NCBI GenBank assembly: GCA_030696315.1
Contig: JAUYSM010000085.1
Location: 1 to 62,139 of the forward strand
Length of the DNA: 62,139 nt
From: Pseudohongiella sp.
GTDB taxonomy: Bacteria > Pseudomonadota > Gammaproteobacteria > Pseudomonadales > Pseudohongiellaceae
Direction of reading: 5' to 3'
The position numbers and the translations under genes were made by a program. The notes beneath the pieces are model-generated. The model was not told the origin of the DNA and ran no database searches. It worked only from the letters and a program-made list of their open reading frames with translations. Shown here one piece after another: positions 34,765-43,761 of this stretch (position 1 is its first letter; each line of letters opens with the position of its first letter).

Positions 34765-34861
34765 CAGACTCAGGACGGAGGCTCTTTTGAGGTCTGTTCA
34801 GTTTGCCCGATCACGTTGATGGGCACTAAAACCTGTCTTTAATCTTATTGCTCTATGAGGA
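34765..34861 (+). promoter_or_regulatory. ROSE-like RNA thermometer in the hsp20 leader
   Basis: The leader folds into successive hairpins: CAGACTC / GAGGTCTG (34765-34771, 34789-34796), GCCCGATC / GATGGGC (34805-34824, one bulge), and a last short stem in which TTGCT (34848-34852) can pair with the ribosome site AGGA (34858-34861). The UUGCU/AGGA pairing beside the start codon is the hallmark of ROSE elements, which melt on heating to allow translation of small heat-shock proteins. Fold inferred by eye. Confidence 0.6.
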
Positions 34862-34867
34862 TTCGAT

Positions 34868-35317
34868 ATGCGAAATTTTGACTTTGCACCACTTTACCGT
34901 TCAACCATTGGCTTTGATCATTTGAGCCAGCTGCTGGATTCCATTGCCCAGCGCGAACAGAATCAACCGGCTTATCCACCCTACAATATCGAAAGGCTGG
35001 GGCAGGATGACTATCGAATTACCATGGCGGTTGCCGGGTTTACGCAGGATGAGCTCAGCCTGCATTCTGAGCAGCAGACATTAAAAGTCCGCGCGGAAAA
35101 AACCCCTGACACCTCAGAACGTCAGTACCTGCACCAGGGCATTGCCGCGCGCAATTTTGAGCGGGTGTTTCAACTGGCGGATCATATCAAAGTGATCAAC
35201 GCTCATCTGGAAAACGGCTTGTTACACATTGAATTGCGCCGCGAAGTTCCTGAAACGCTCAAGCCACGTCAGATCCCGATTCAGGCCAAACGTGATCTGT
35301 TGATTGAGTCAAAGTAA
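34868..35317 (+). CDS. Small heat-shock protein (Hsp20, IbpA-like)
   Basis: A 149-residue protein with an alpha-crystallin domain (about 35-125). YPPYNIERLGQDDYRITMAV opens the domain, GFTQDELSLHSEQQTLKV follows, and the last strand ends with ENGLLHIELRREVPE. The C-terminal IPI in RQIPIQ is the oligomerisation motif of the family. It binds unfolding proteins without ATP and hands them to DnaK/ClpB. AGGA six bases before the ATG lies inside the predicted RNA thermometer, and a sigma-32-like promoter precedes it. Monocistronic: a strong terminator follows. Confidence 0.94.
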   Translation: MRNFDFAPLYRSTIGFDHLSQLLDSIAQREQNQPAYPPYNIERLGQDDYRITMAVAGFTQDELSLHSEQQTLKVRAEKTPDTSERQYLHQGIAARNFERVFQLADHIKVINAHLENGLLHIELRREVPETLKPRQIPIQAKRDLLIESK

Positions 35318-35356
35318 GCCCGCGAGGTAGGATTTAATACGGTCATTCGCCGTTAA

Positions 35357-35383
35357 GGCAGCCAGCTTGGCTGCCTTTTTTTT
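35357..35383 (+). terminator. Terminator after hsp20
   Basis: GGCAGCC AGCTT GGCTGCC (35357-35375), seven perfect pairs, followed by eight T. It lies 40 bases after the hsp20 stop and separates it from the next gene. Confidence 0.92.
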
Positions 35384-35455
35384 GAAGAAACTGACTTCTG
35401 ACGACAATTGTTTTCTGCAGTATACTCAGGGCAACTTTTTAAAGATGGAGTTGCC

Positions 35456-36451
35456 ATGAAAGCGATTGGATACACCTCGGGGCCGCTGTTCAGTTTTGAA
35501 ACCCCCACGCCAGCACCTGACGCCCATGATCTGTTAGTGCGCGTCTGTGCTATTGCTGTAAATCCTGTTGATACCAAAATTCGTGGTCGCGTCACCCCCC
35601 CGGCAGATCAGCCCAAAGTGCTTGGTTGGGATGCTGTTGGTATTGTAGAAGCAATCGGTACGGCAGTGACCCGATTCAAAATTGGCGATCGTGTCTGGTA
35701 TGCGGGTGATGTGACACGCTCAGGTTGCAATGCTGAGTTTCAATGTGTTGACGAACGTATTGCGGCAGTGGCGCCCAACAGTCTATCGGATGCGCAGGCA
35801 GCTGCTTTACCGCTGACGGCTATTACTGCATGGGAAATGCTTTTTGAACGCTTGCAGGTGCCTATGGGCACTGCAGCCTCAGATCGCATTGTGCTTGTTG
35901 TCGGCGCAGCCGGCGGTGTCGGCTCTGTCCTTGTGCAGTTGGCCAGCCAATTGACCTCCGCGACCGTTGTTGCAACCGCGTCACGGTCTGAAAGCAAAGC
36001 GTGGGTGAAATCCCTGGGCGCACACCATGTGCTGGACCATACCCACAAACTCTCGGATGAACTCAAAATGACAGGTCTGACTGATGTAACCGACGTTGCG
36101 GGTATAAACCGCACCGGGCAACATTATCCGGACCTGGTTGCCATGCTGCGCCCACAAGGACGGCTGGCATTGATCGATGATCCAGTTGAGCCTTTGGACA
36201 TCAAACTGATGAAACAGAAATGCCTGTCACTGCACTGGGAATTTATGTTTACACGCGCGATGTTCAAGACCCGTGATATGGATGAACAACATAAACTGTT
36301 GACCGACGTTGCACGCCTGGTCGACAAAGGCATCGTTAAAACCACAGTAGGTCAACATCTTGGCCGCATCACGCCTGAAAATCTCGAAACTGCACATCAA
36401 CTGCTCAAGTCTGAACATACCTTGGGGAAGCTGGTCCTTGAAGGTTTCTAA
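35456..36451 (+). CDS. Zinc-type alcohol dehydrogenase/quinone reductase-like MDR protein
   Basis: A 331-residue medium-chain dehydrogenase/reductase. The N-terminal GroES-like domain has VNPVDTKIRG and GWDAVGIVEAIGTAVTRFKIGD; the NADPH domain has VVGAAGGVGSVLVQLA. The zinc-ligand cysteines of true alcohol dehydrogenases are absent, so it is of the zinc-free quinone oxidoreductase type, although its annotated relatives are often called zinc-binding. The natural substrate may be a quinone or reactive carbonyl. I chose the ATG at 35456: GGAG six bases upstream. A TATACT box at 35421 may be part of its promoter. Confidence 0.88.
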   Translation: MKAIGYTSGPLFSFETPTPAPDAHDLLVRVCAIAVNPVDTKIRGRVTPPADQPKVLGWDAVGIVEAIGTAVTRFKIGDRVWYAGDVTRSGCNAEFQCVDERIAAVAPNSLSDAQAAALPLTAITAWEMLFERLQVPMGTAASDRIVLVVGAAGGVGSVLVQLASQLTSATVVATASRSESKAWVKSLGAHHVLDHTHKLSDELKMTGLTDVTDVAGINRTGQHYPDLVAMLRPQGRLALIDDPVEPLDIKLMKQKCLSLHWEFMFTRAMFKTRDMDEQHKLLTDVARLVDKGIVKTTVGQHLGRITPENLETAHQLLKSEHTLGKLVLEGF

Positions 36452-36496
36452 GACTGTTCTGTCAGCTACCAACAACCATTAATTACCGGAGTTTTT

Positions 36497-37459
36497 ATGT
36501 CACGTTTGCCGCCCATACTTCAAAATCTGCCGTTCCCAGTGATAGGTTCTCCGTTGTTCATCATCAGTAACCCCAAGCTGGTTATTGCGCAGTGCATCAA
36601 TGGCGTGGTGGGTTCTATGCCTGCTCTGAATGCCCGGCCTGCCGAACAATTGGAAGACTGGCTTGCTGAAATCACTGAAACCCTGGCAGCCTGGGACAAA
36701 GCCAATCCAGATAAGCCGGCGGCACCTTTTGCAATCAACCAAATTGTTCATCGCAGCAACGATCGACTGGAACACGACATGGCACTATGTGAAAAGTACA
36801 AAGTGCCCATCATCATTACCAGTCTTGGGGCCCGTGAAGACGTCAATCAGGGTGTTCATAAGTGGGGCGGGGTAGTTCTGCACGATGTGATCAATAACGT
36901 ATTTGCGCACAAAGCGATTGAGAAGGGGGCTGACGGCCTTATTTGTGTGGCGGCCGGAGCAGGTGGACACGCCAGTGTGAAAAGTCCATTTGCCATGATT
37001 CAAGAAGTCAGAGACTGGTTTGATGGTCCAGTCTTGTTGTCTGGTTCAATAGCTACCGGCGGCGCGATTCTGGCTGCGCAGGCTATGGGCGCTGACTTCG
37101 CCTACATCGGATCACCTTTTATCGCGACAGAAGAAGCCAGGGCAGTAGACGACTACAAAAAGATGATTGTAGCCAGCAATTCTGATGACATTGTTTACAG
37201 CAACTTCTACACCGGTATTCATGGCAACTATTTGAAAGGCAGTATTGTCAATGCCGGCATGGATCCCGATCAATTACCCGAGTCCGATCCAAGCAAGATG
37301 AATTTTGGCGACGGTGGAGAGAAAAAAGCCTGGCGTGATATATGGGGTTGTGGCCAAGGCATCGGCGTGATCAAAGAAGTTGCCCCGGCCGCTGTCTACA
37401 TCGAGCGATTGAAGCGTGAGTATGCAGAGGCAAAGGCTAGAATCTGTCAGGGAATTTAA
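36497..37459 (+). CDS. Nitronate monooxygenase (2-nitropropane dioxygenase family)
   Basis: A 320-residue FMN-dependent TIM-barrel enzyme. Family motifs visible are the N-terminal PVIGSPLFIISNPKLVIA, VAAGAGGHASVKSP (phosphate/FMN loop and catalytic His region), LLSGSIATGGAILAAQAMGADF and YIGSPFIATEEA. Members oxidise alkyl nitronates such as propionate-3-nitronate, or act as NAD(P)H:quinone reductases; the substrate cannot be decided here. It lies 45 bases after the MDR gene and 20 before the FMN-binding synthase, all in one direction, so the three may be co-transcribed. Confidence 0.9.
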   Translation: MSRLPPILQNLPFPVIGSPLFIISNPKLVIAQCINGVVGSMPALNARPAEQLEDWLAEITETLAAWDKANPDKPAAPFAINQIVHRSNDRLEHDMALCEKYKVPIIITSLGAREDVNQGVHKWGGVVLHDVINNVFAHKAIEKGADGLICVAAGAGGHASVKSPFAMIQEVRDWFDGPVLLSGSIATGGAILAAQAMGADFAYIGSPFIATEEARAVDDYKKMIVASNSDDIVYSNFYTGIHGNYLKGSIVNAGMDPDQLPESDPSKMNFGDGGEKKAWRDIWGCGQGIGVIKEVAPAAVYIERLKREYAEAKARICQGI

Positions 37460-37479
37460 TTCAAACAAGGAAGACAAGT

Positions 37480-39102
37480 ATGACAACAGCAGTACGTTTT
37501 TTTTGGCTGGTAACACTGATACTTGTACCGGCCAGTATTTATCTACTGCTGTATGCCACTCGCTTTTCCTTACATCCCACTGATCTGTTACTGCAGCCTG
37601 GTTTGTTGTTTATGGCGCTGTTGTTTGTATCGTTCAGTGTGGTTGGATTCTATGATCTGTTTGTTGCAGACAGCAATTTGCGAAAGAACTTTCCTGTTTT
37701 TGCCAACATACGATTTATGCTTGAGCGTATTCGACCGGAGATTCGTCAATATTTTATTGCGGATAATCTTGAGGAAGCACCCTTCAATCGTGAAACCCGC
37801 GACCTGGTTTACCGGCGCGCAAAACGTCTTGATGACACACTTCCGTTTGGCACAGAACGAGATATCACCGCTCAAGGTTACCTCAGCGTTTTTCACTCGA
37901 TTAATGCGCGCCATATAAATCCAGACAGCGCTCGTGTGAGTGTTGGTGGCCCTCAGTGTCTGAAGCCGTACTCTGCGGCGTTGCTGAACATCTCCGCAAT
38001 GAGTTTTGGTGCGCTGAGCAATAACGCTATTGCTGCCCTTAACAAAGGCGCGCAGCTAGGCGGTTTTTATCACAATACCGGTGAAGGCGGAATCAGCCCG
38101 CATCATCTATCGGGCGGTGGCGATCTGGTCTGGCAAATTGGTACCGGATATTTTGGTTGCCGGGACACACACGGCCGCTTTGATGACCAAGCATTCAAGC
38201 TGGCGGCTACACACGATGTGATCAAAATGATAGAGGTCAAACTCTCACAAGGCGCAAAACCTTCACATGGTGGAGTTTTACCGGGTGCCAAAGTCAGTGC
38301 AGAGATCGCCAGGATACGACTTGTAGAAATTGGCAAAACGGTTTACTCGCCGGCCAATCATCCTGAGTTCGATACGCCGGATGGTTTGTTAAAGTTCATT
38401 CAGCGTTTGCGTGAATTAAGCGGCGGCAAACCTGTCGGTTTTAAACTGTGTATTGGCAAAAAATCCGAGTTTATGTCAATTGTGAAAGCGATGCTGAAAA
38501 CCGGAATTCTGCCAGACTTCATTACCGTTGATGGTGCAGAAGGCGGCACAGGTGCAGCCCCTGTTGAATTCAGCAATCGCTTGGGCATGCCTTGTCTGGA
38601 AGCAACTTATTTTGTGTCACAGGTACTGCAAGGTGCAGGATTGAGAACGCAGATCAAAATTATCAGTGCCGGCAAAAACGCGAGTGGTTTTGACATGATG
38701 GCAAAAATCGCGCTAGGGGCTGACTTAGTCAATTCAGCACGCGCCATGATGCTGGCCTTGGGTTGCATTCAGTCAAAAGTCTGCAATACCAATAAATGCC
38801 CAACTGGAATTGCCACACAGGATCCTGCACGTGCAAAAGCTGTGGATGTAGATCTTCGATCCATTCGGGTAAAAAATTATCAGGCAGGAACAGTTGCAGC
38901 ATTTTTGGAACTCTGTGGCGCCTTAGGCCACAACTCACCAAGTGAGTTGACACCCTGTGATCTTTATCAGCGTACCGAAGCAGGGATGCGCAACTTCAAT
39001 CAGATTTATACACCGTTGCTTCCCGATCAACTCTTGAACGAAGCGATTCCACCTGCGTACGCAGAAGATTGGATGCGGGCAAGCGCAGAGCGTTTTGTGT
39101 AG
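37480..39102 (+). CDS. Membrane-anchored FMN-binding glutamate-synthase-family protein
   Basis: A 540-residue protein with two N-terminal membrane helices (about 5-27 and 40-62) followed by the GltS FMN-barrel domain without the amidotransferase part. Key stretches are LLNISAMSFGALSNNAIAALN, EGGISPHHL, KPSHGGVLPGAKV, DFITVDGAEGGTGAAP and GCIQSKVCNTNKCPTGIATQ, the last carrying the three cysteines for a 3Fe-4S cluster. Such stand-alone proteins are found widely in bacteria, and their reaction is unknown; glutamate synthase activity would need an ammonia source and electron donor not encoded here. Confidence 0.88.
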   Translation: MTTAVRFFWLVTLILVPASIYLLLYATRFSLHPTDLLLQPGLLFMALLFVSFSVVGFYDLFVADSNLRKNFPVFANIRFMLERIRPEIRQYFIADNLEEAPFNRETRDLVYRRAKRLDDTLPFGTERDITAQGYLSVFHSINARHINPDSARVSVGGPQCLKPYSAALLNISAMSFGALSNNAIAALNKGAQLGGFYHNTGEGGISPHHLSGGGDLVWQIGTGYFGCRDTHGRFDDQAFKLAATHDVIKMIEVKLSQGAKPSHGGVLPGAKVSAEIARIRLVEIGKTVYSPANHPEFDTPDGLLKFIQRLRELSGGKPVGFKLCIGKKSEFMSIVKAMLKTGILPDFITVDGAEGGTGAAPVEFSNRLGMPCLEATYFVSQVLQGAGLRTQIKIISAGKNASGFDMMAKIALGADLVNSARAMMLALGCIQSKVCNTNKCPTGIATQDPARAKAVDVDLRSIRVKNYQAGTVAAFLELCGALGHNSPSELTPCDLYQRTEAGMRNFNQIYTPLLPDQLLNEAIPPAYAEDWMRASAERFV

Positions 39103-39114
39103 ACTTAAAACCGT

Positions 39115-39699
39115 TTATACCAATGCCAGTACTATCCACTCTGCAATCATGGCCGGCTTTTGCTGATGTTCTATTTCTATTGTGGCAGCGTGACGTAACA
39201 AGTATTCACCCTCACCACGTTCTTCCGCACTGATCAGTCGAAAACTGCCACGAATTCGGCTGCCTATTCTTACCGGATTCAGGAACCGTACATTATCAAG
39301 TCCATAAATGATGTATTGGCTGGTTCCCTCAATTTTCAAGGTGCCGTGTGTCGCAAATGTTGGCAGCAAAGACATTGTTAACATGCCGTGAGCAATCGTG
39401 CCTTCATAACAACTTTCGCGACTTGTGCGCTCTTTATCAATATGTAAAAACTGATAATCGCCGGTAGCGTCAGCAAACTTGTTCACCCGCGTCTGGTCCA
39501 CTGTAAACCATTTGGTAACCCCTACCAGTTTACCAATATAGTCTTGTGCTTTTTCGAATGGTACTCGCAAAGGAAGGGCGTTGCCTTCAAGAGTAAGAAA
39601 TGTAGTTTTGACATAATTACGCAAATGCGAGTCAGGTGTAATCTTTGCTGACTCACCCAAGTAATTGCGTAAACTTTGCAAGTGATCTTCGGTTGCCAT
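39115..39699 (-). CDS. MaoC-type hot-dog dehydratase
   Basis: A 194-residue protein whose second half is a MaoC/R-hydratase hot-dog domain: TRVNKFADATGDYQFLHIDKE carries the catalytic Asp and His, and GTIAHGMLTMSLLP follows, as in R-specific enoyl-CoA hydratases. The first 65 residues are an extra N-terminal helical segment. It likely hydrates enoyl-CoA of short or medium chain to the R-3-hydroxy form, linking beta-oxidation to other pathways. It is convergent with the FMN protein and has no partner gene; the ATG has AAGGAAA thirteen bases upstream. Confidence 0.85.
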   Translation of the reverse strand: MATEDHLQSLRNYLGESAKITPDSHLRNYVKTTFLTLEGNALPLRVPFEKAQDYIGKLVGVTKWFTVDQTRVNKFADATGDYQFLHIDKERTSRESCYEGTIAHGMLTMSLLPTFATHGTLKIEGTSQYIIYGLDNVRFLNPVRIGSRIRGSFRLISAEERGEGEYLLRHAATIEIEHQQKPAMIAEWIVLALV

Positions 39700-40166
39700 C
39701 TGATTTTTATTTTCCTTGGAAAGATATCCATAACAAACCCTTGTGCTACTGATTGTTGCAGATTGTTATATCGCGACAAGGTATGGCAAGTATGCGGGAC
39801 AGCGCATTCAAACCGCAATGCTCTTAAGGTCATTTTCGATAGAGCGGCTGTTCAGGCAAACTGCGCTAACGCACAGATCTGGTGCGTTATTTTGCACAAA
39901 AATCGTGCATATGAAAATGATCGGACTAAAACGATAGGCGCAATTTTGAGTTGTAATAATTTGTAACACCGGGCGGCAAAAATCGTTAATTGTTACAAGC
40001 TTGTGATACCGATTGTGACTTTTTTACAGATAACTCCAGCGCGGTTTCATGAACTGTATATTGGTAACGTCGGGGTAAACTTGACCTGTTGCTCAGGTCA
40101 CTACGACACAAGGCCGATTCCATCTCGGCTATACACAAGAAAAATATCAGGAAGAGAGGCAACGAT
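39700..40166. promoter_or_regulatory. Long A/T-rich divergent control region with inverted repeats
   Basis: This 467-base gap between the MaoC gene and the first TonB receptor has no credible gene. It contains TAACGCAC / GTGCGTTA (39867-39889) flanking seven bases, and the inverted pair TTGTAACA (39961-39968) / TGTTACAA (39991-39998). The latter is followed by A/T-rich sequence suited to a promoter for the receptor. Which protein binds is unknown. Confidence 0.4.
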
Positions 40167-43040
40167 ATGAACAATAACAAACAAAAGCGTTATCTGAATT
40201 ATCTGATCCATAGCGTCATAGCCGGCTCGTTGGCGATACCCGTTGTTACTTATGCACAACAGGATGCACCAGAGCTGGAAGAAGTTGTTGTCACGGGCTC
40301 ATTCATTCGTAACAGCGCATTTGCACAAAATAACCCAGTTGATACCGTCAGCCAGGCAGATATTCAGGCCTCTGGCGCACCCAATATGGGCAACTACATC
40401 CGTGACCTGAGTTATACCCAGAATACCAACACGGTGGCCAGCGTGAATGCTGGTGCATCAGGCGCGCAAACCAGCGTGGGCACCACATTCAATCTGAGGG
40501 GCCTGGGTGAAAACAGCACCCTGACCCTGATGGATGGCATGCGCTCTGTTGATTCTGCAATAAACACCTTACTGCCTGAAATCGCGATCGAACGCATGGA
40601 AGTGGTGCTCGATGGCGGTTCAGCACTGTATGGTTCCGATGCGGTTGCCGGTGTGGTAAACATTATTCCAATCAAAAGCTTTGATGGCCTGCGCGTGCGC
40701 CTGAATCACCAACGTGACCAGTCCAATGATTTTGCTGATAATCGCCTGGGTATTCTCTGGGGCCGTAGCTTCAGTAACGGTCTGGAATATGTCATTGCGG
40801 TAGATCACGCGGACTCATCTCCTTTGATGAACTTTGAGCGACCACGCCTGTTAAGAGCCTCGTATGGCTGGGCGACATCTGGCAACCCCGGTGTCTATCG
40901 TCGCGTGAACAATGCCAACCCGGTACCTGGCCAGTTACATCGCGGTACCGTGACCGGCGGTAATTTACTCGATCCAAGTTGTGGCACATTTAATGATGTC
41001 ACGGACTTTGGCGAACCCTTCAATAACCCCAGTGGTATTGTGCGCCCCGGCAACAACTGCTTTGTAAACTACTCTGTGCAGTGGCCATTGGCAGAAGGTA
41101 AGCAGGAATCCAATATTTTCCAGAACCTGAACTACGAGTTGCCCAATGGTGTCCGGCTGAATGCCCAGATGTCATTGGCTAACCGCGCTGAAGACAGTCA
41201 CCAGACACTGACTTATCAGTTAAACGGCAATAACCGTGATGGTCTTGTTGTCCCAGCCAATCATCCTGCCAACCCTTATGGCTTTGATGTTGTGCCTTAT
41301 GAGTGGCGCCCGTTCATGTTTGCCGGTACTTTGCCCTCCTATGTTGATGAAGAAACAGGTGCCCGTAAAAACAGAAATAACTCTTTGATTCAACGGTATA
41401 AGGTCAGTGCAGAATTTGATATCTCCAGCAGCTGGACTGCCAATACTGCCTATAGTTACCAACGCTCACACACGAACACCCTGAACAACTCAATAAACAT
41501 GGTCAATCTGCAGTCAGCTTTGATTGGTAAGGGGGGAGCAGCTGGCAACGAGTGGTTCAATCCCTTCGGTTCAGCTGATACACGTTCTCCCTTCTATCGA
41601 CAGGGTGTGACCGGTAACAGTCAGGCACTGGTCGACTGGATCGCGCCATCCATCAGATACCGAAGTGGTAAAAGTGAATTGACTGTTTTCGAGTTGAACA
41701 CCACAGGTGACTTATTTGAACTGCCTGCCGGCATGTCGCAAATGGCGGTGGGGTACCAGATGCGTGATGTGGCCCAAATCAGTAATGCTCACCCCTTGTC
41801 TGAAATCCGCCAGAACTACAATGCCAGTATTGCAGACAGCGTGCCGGTAGACCGCCGATACGGCAGTCGGGTGCAAGCGGCGTATCTGGAGTTGGAACTG
41901 CCTCTTTTTGAGACCGTTGACGCGCAGATTGCGGTGCGCCACGAACGTTTTACAACCTACAATCTTGCTACAACAACCCCTAAAGTAGCATTACGCTGGG
42001 AAGTGCTGCCAACATTGGCGCTGCGTGGCTCGGTTGGCGAAAGCTTCCTTGCACCAACACCGGCCAGTGCTCGTCCGTTTGACCCCAATGAAAACTGTGG
42101 CGAGATATTTTTTGGTGCTGATCCACTGACCGGTGGCGTACTGAACGGAGGTGCGACTTGTTCATCCGGCAATCCGAGCCTGCGGCCGGAAACCTCTGAT
42201 ATCTGGAATGTCGGTTTTACCTGGGAGCCATTGGACAGCTTCACACTCAGCATGGACTACCAGTCGATCGAGTACATTGATCGAATCCGAACCTTGGGCA
42301 CCCTCGATATCGTGGGAATCGAGTTCCAGGAGATGCTCAAAGCGATTGGTTCTACCAGCACAAGCTATAGCAGCGCTCCCGGATCAGCAACCCGAAACGC
42401 TGCTAACGCCTGGATTGCTGCAGGTGGTACACCGCTGGCCAGCGTAACGCGAGACCCGACCACACAGCGCGTCAACCGCGTGGTCAGTCAAGCCAAAAAC
42501 GTCAGCAGTGTCTGGGTTGATCTGTTTGATGCACGCGCCCGCTATAGCATCGATACCAGTAATTTAGGTACTTTTACCACGACGCTTAGCGCAACCTACA
42601 ACACCAACTATGAATATGATGGTGGCCAGGGTGTAATCGTCGATGCACTAGGACGACAAAATGACAGAACGGGTATTGTTGGACCGGTACCTAAGCTGAA
42701 AGCCCAAGCACGTCTGGCGTGGTACCGCGACAATCACAGCGCATCTTTGACCTATAACCATCAAGACAGTGTTGCTTTTGATGCGGTGATTCAGAATGCA
42801 CTGACCGGCACACCAGCACCCAGTAACGGTCGCGTGCGCGCCTGGACAATCACCAACGCGCAATATAACTATCTCTTTGATGGTTATCTCGACAGCAACA
42901 TCAATCTCAGCGTAGGTGTTAACAACTTGTTTGATCGCGAACCACAACGATTGCCGATGCTGGGCGGTTTCGCCAGTCGTCTGCAAACTCCGTGGGGACG
43001 CCAGTTCTACATGAGCGTGGAGTGGGAACCACAATCATAG
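40167..43040 (+). CDS. TonB-dependent outer-membrane receptor
   Basis: A 957-residue receptor with a signal peptide (to about VTYAQQ), then a TonB-box-like ELEEVVVTGSFIR (about 30-42), a plug domain (NLRGLGENSTLTLMDGMR and GSALYGSDAVAGVVNI) and a long beta-barrel ending in an aromatic-rich QFYMSVEWEPQS. Many loop repeats are of the class that imports large or complex nutrients rather than siderophores, but the substrate cannot be assigned. I chose the ATG at 40167, with AGAGAGG before it. A strong hairpin terminator follows the gene, and a second receptor of a different type lies 1.5 kb away. Confidence 0.92.
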   Translation: MNNNKQKRYLNYLIHSVIAGSLAIPVVTYAQQDAPELEEVVVTGSFIRNSAFAQNNPVDTVSQADIQASGAPNMGNYIRDLSYTQNTNTVASVNAGASGAQTSVGTTFNLRGLGENSTLTLMDGMRSVDSAINTLLPEIAIERMEVVLDGGSALYGSDAVAGVVNIIPIKSFDGLRVRLNHQRDQSNDFADNRLGILWGRSFSNGLEYVIAVDHADSSPLMNFERPRLLRASYGWATSGNPGVYRRVNNANPVPGQLHRGTVTGGNLLDPSCGTFNDVTDFGEPFNNPSGIVRPGNNCFVNYSVQWPLAEGKQESNIFQNLNYELPNGVRLNAQMSLANRAEDSHQTLTYQLNGNNRDGLVVPANHPANPYGFDVVPYEWRPFMFAGTLPSYVDEETGARKNRNNSLIQRYKVSAEFDISSSWTANTAYSYQRSHTNTLNNSINMVNLQSALIGKGGAAGNEWFNPFGSADTRSPFYRQGVTGNSQALVDWIAPSIRYRSGKSELTVFELNTTGDLFELPAGMSQMAVGYQMRDVAQISNAHPLSEIRQNYNASIADSVPVDRRYGSRVQAAYLELELPLFETVDAQIAVRHERFTTYNLATTTPKVALRWEVLPTLALRGSVGESFLAPTPASARPFDPNENCGEIFFGADPLTGGVLNGGATCSSGNPSLRPETSDIWNVGFTWEPLDSFTLSMDYQSIEYIDRIRTLGTLDIVGIEFQEMLKAIGSTSTSYSSAPGSATRNAANAWIAAGGTPLASVTRDPTTQRVNRVVSQAKNVSSVWVDLFDARARYSIDTSNLGTFTTTLSATYNTNYEYDGGQGVIVDALGRQNDRTGIVGPVPKLKAQARLAWYRDNHSASLTYNHQDSVAFDAVIQNALTGTPAPSNGRVRAWTITNAQYNYLFDGYLDSNINLSVGVNNLFDREPQRLPMLGGFASRLQTPWGRQFYMSVEWEPQS

Positions 43041-43084
43041 TTGATTCCCGCCGAGCAATCGGCAGGATAGAGCTACTGACATAA

Positions 43085-43118
43085 AAAAGGCCCGGTTCGT
43101 CACTGAACCGGGCCTTTT
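43085..43118. terminator. Bidirectional terminator after the first TonB receptor
   Basis: AAAAGGCCCGGTTC / GAACCGGGCCTTTT (43085-43098, 43105-43118) with a six-base loop; 14 perfect pairs, T-run on plus and A-run on the left. It serves the receptor gene and, on the minus strand, the Rid gene. Confidence 0.94.
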
Positions 43119-43204
43119 TATTTGTCTACGACACTGATCTGAACATCAGATAAAAACGGTCAGGTGGCTCAAGGGGAGGGGAATACCACCCGACCGTAGT
43201 GCAC

Positions 43205-43720
43205 TTATCGTGTTGTTGCAGTAATAACTTCAACTTCAACAAACATCAGCGGTCCTACCAACCCGGCAACCTGTACGGTTGATCGAGCTGGAAGTCGCGG
43301 CTGCTCTGGTGTGCCCCAGAACATTCGGTAGGCTTCCATGAAGCCGTCAAAATCCATCTGGCCACCCATCGCCGGGTCGCCCACCAGGAATACGGTCATC
43401 TTGACCACATCACCCATACTCAGGCCATGGCGCTCAAGATCTGCCTGCATGCGGTTAAATACGCTGATTGCCTGAGTCTTGGTGTCACCATAAAACTCGG
43501 GTGTACCACGTTGCGCATCCGGATTCGCCGCCGCTGGTGTGACACCGCTGTGGAAAATAATGGAAGCGCCTGGACCAACTTCAACAGCGTTTGCAATCGG
43601 GAAGGTGCCGGCATTCGGGTGAATAATTACGTCTTGAGCAACCGCAGTTGCTGCTGCCAATGAAAGGCCACAAGCCAATACTGCGCCTGTCAAAACCTGC
43701 TTGATTGGGGATCGGGTCAT
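43205..43720 (-). CDS. Exported Rid-family (RidA/UK114-like) protein
   Basis: A 171-residue protein: signal peptide to about AVAQD, then a Rid domain (VIIHPNAGTFPIANAVEVG, PAMGGQMDFDGFMEAYR, LPARSTVQVAGLV). The Arg of PARSTVQV matches the carboxylate-binding Arg of RidA, which hydrolyses reactive enamines and imines. Most Rid proteins are cytosolic; export is unusual but is known for some subfamilies. The ATG at 43720 has AAGGAGA before it; the frame opens 15 codons upstream within the cytochrome gene. It follows the cytochrome c4-like gene by 41 bases in a likely operon. Confidence 0.85.
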   Translation of the reverse strand: MTRSPIKQVLTGAVLACGLSLAAATAVAQDVIIHPNAGTFPIANAVEVGPGASIIFHSGVTPAAANPDAQRGTPEFYGDTKTQAISVFNRMQADLERHGLSMGDVVKMTVFLVGDPAMGGQMDFDGFMEAYRMFWGTPEQPRLPARSTVQVAGLVGPLMFVEVEVITATTR

Positions 43721-43761
43721 CACATTCTCCTTAAGTGGTCTATTGTTAAAGCCCGTTGCGC

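Noticed and set aside
34509-34790. 93-residue plus-strand ORF overlapping the terminator and small RNA
   Set aside because: No ribosome site, low-complexity ends, and it runs across a terminator stem, the small-RNA promoter and the hsp20 promoter.
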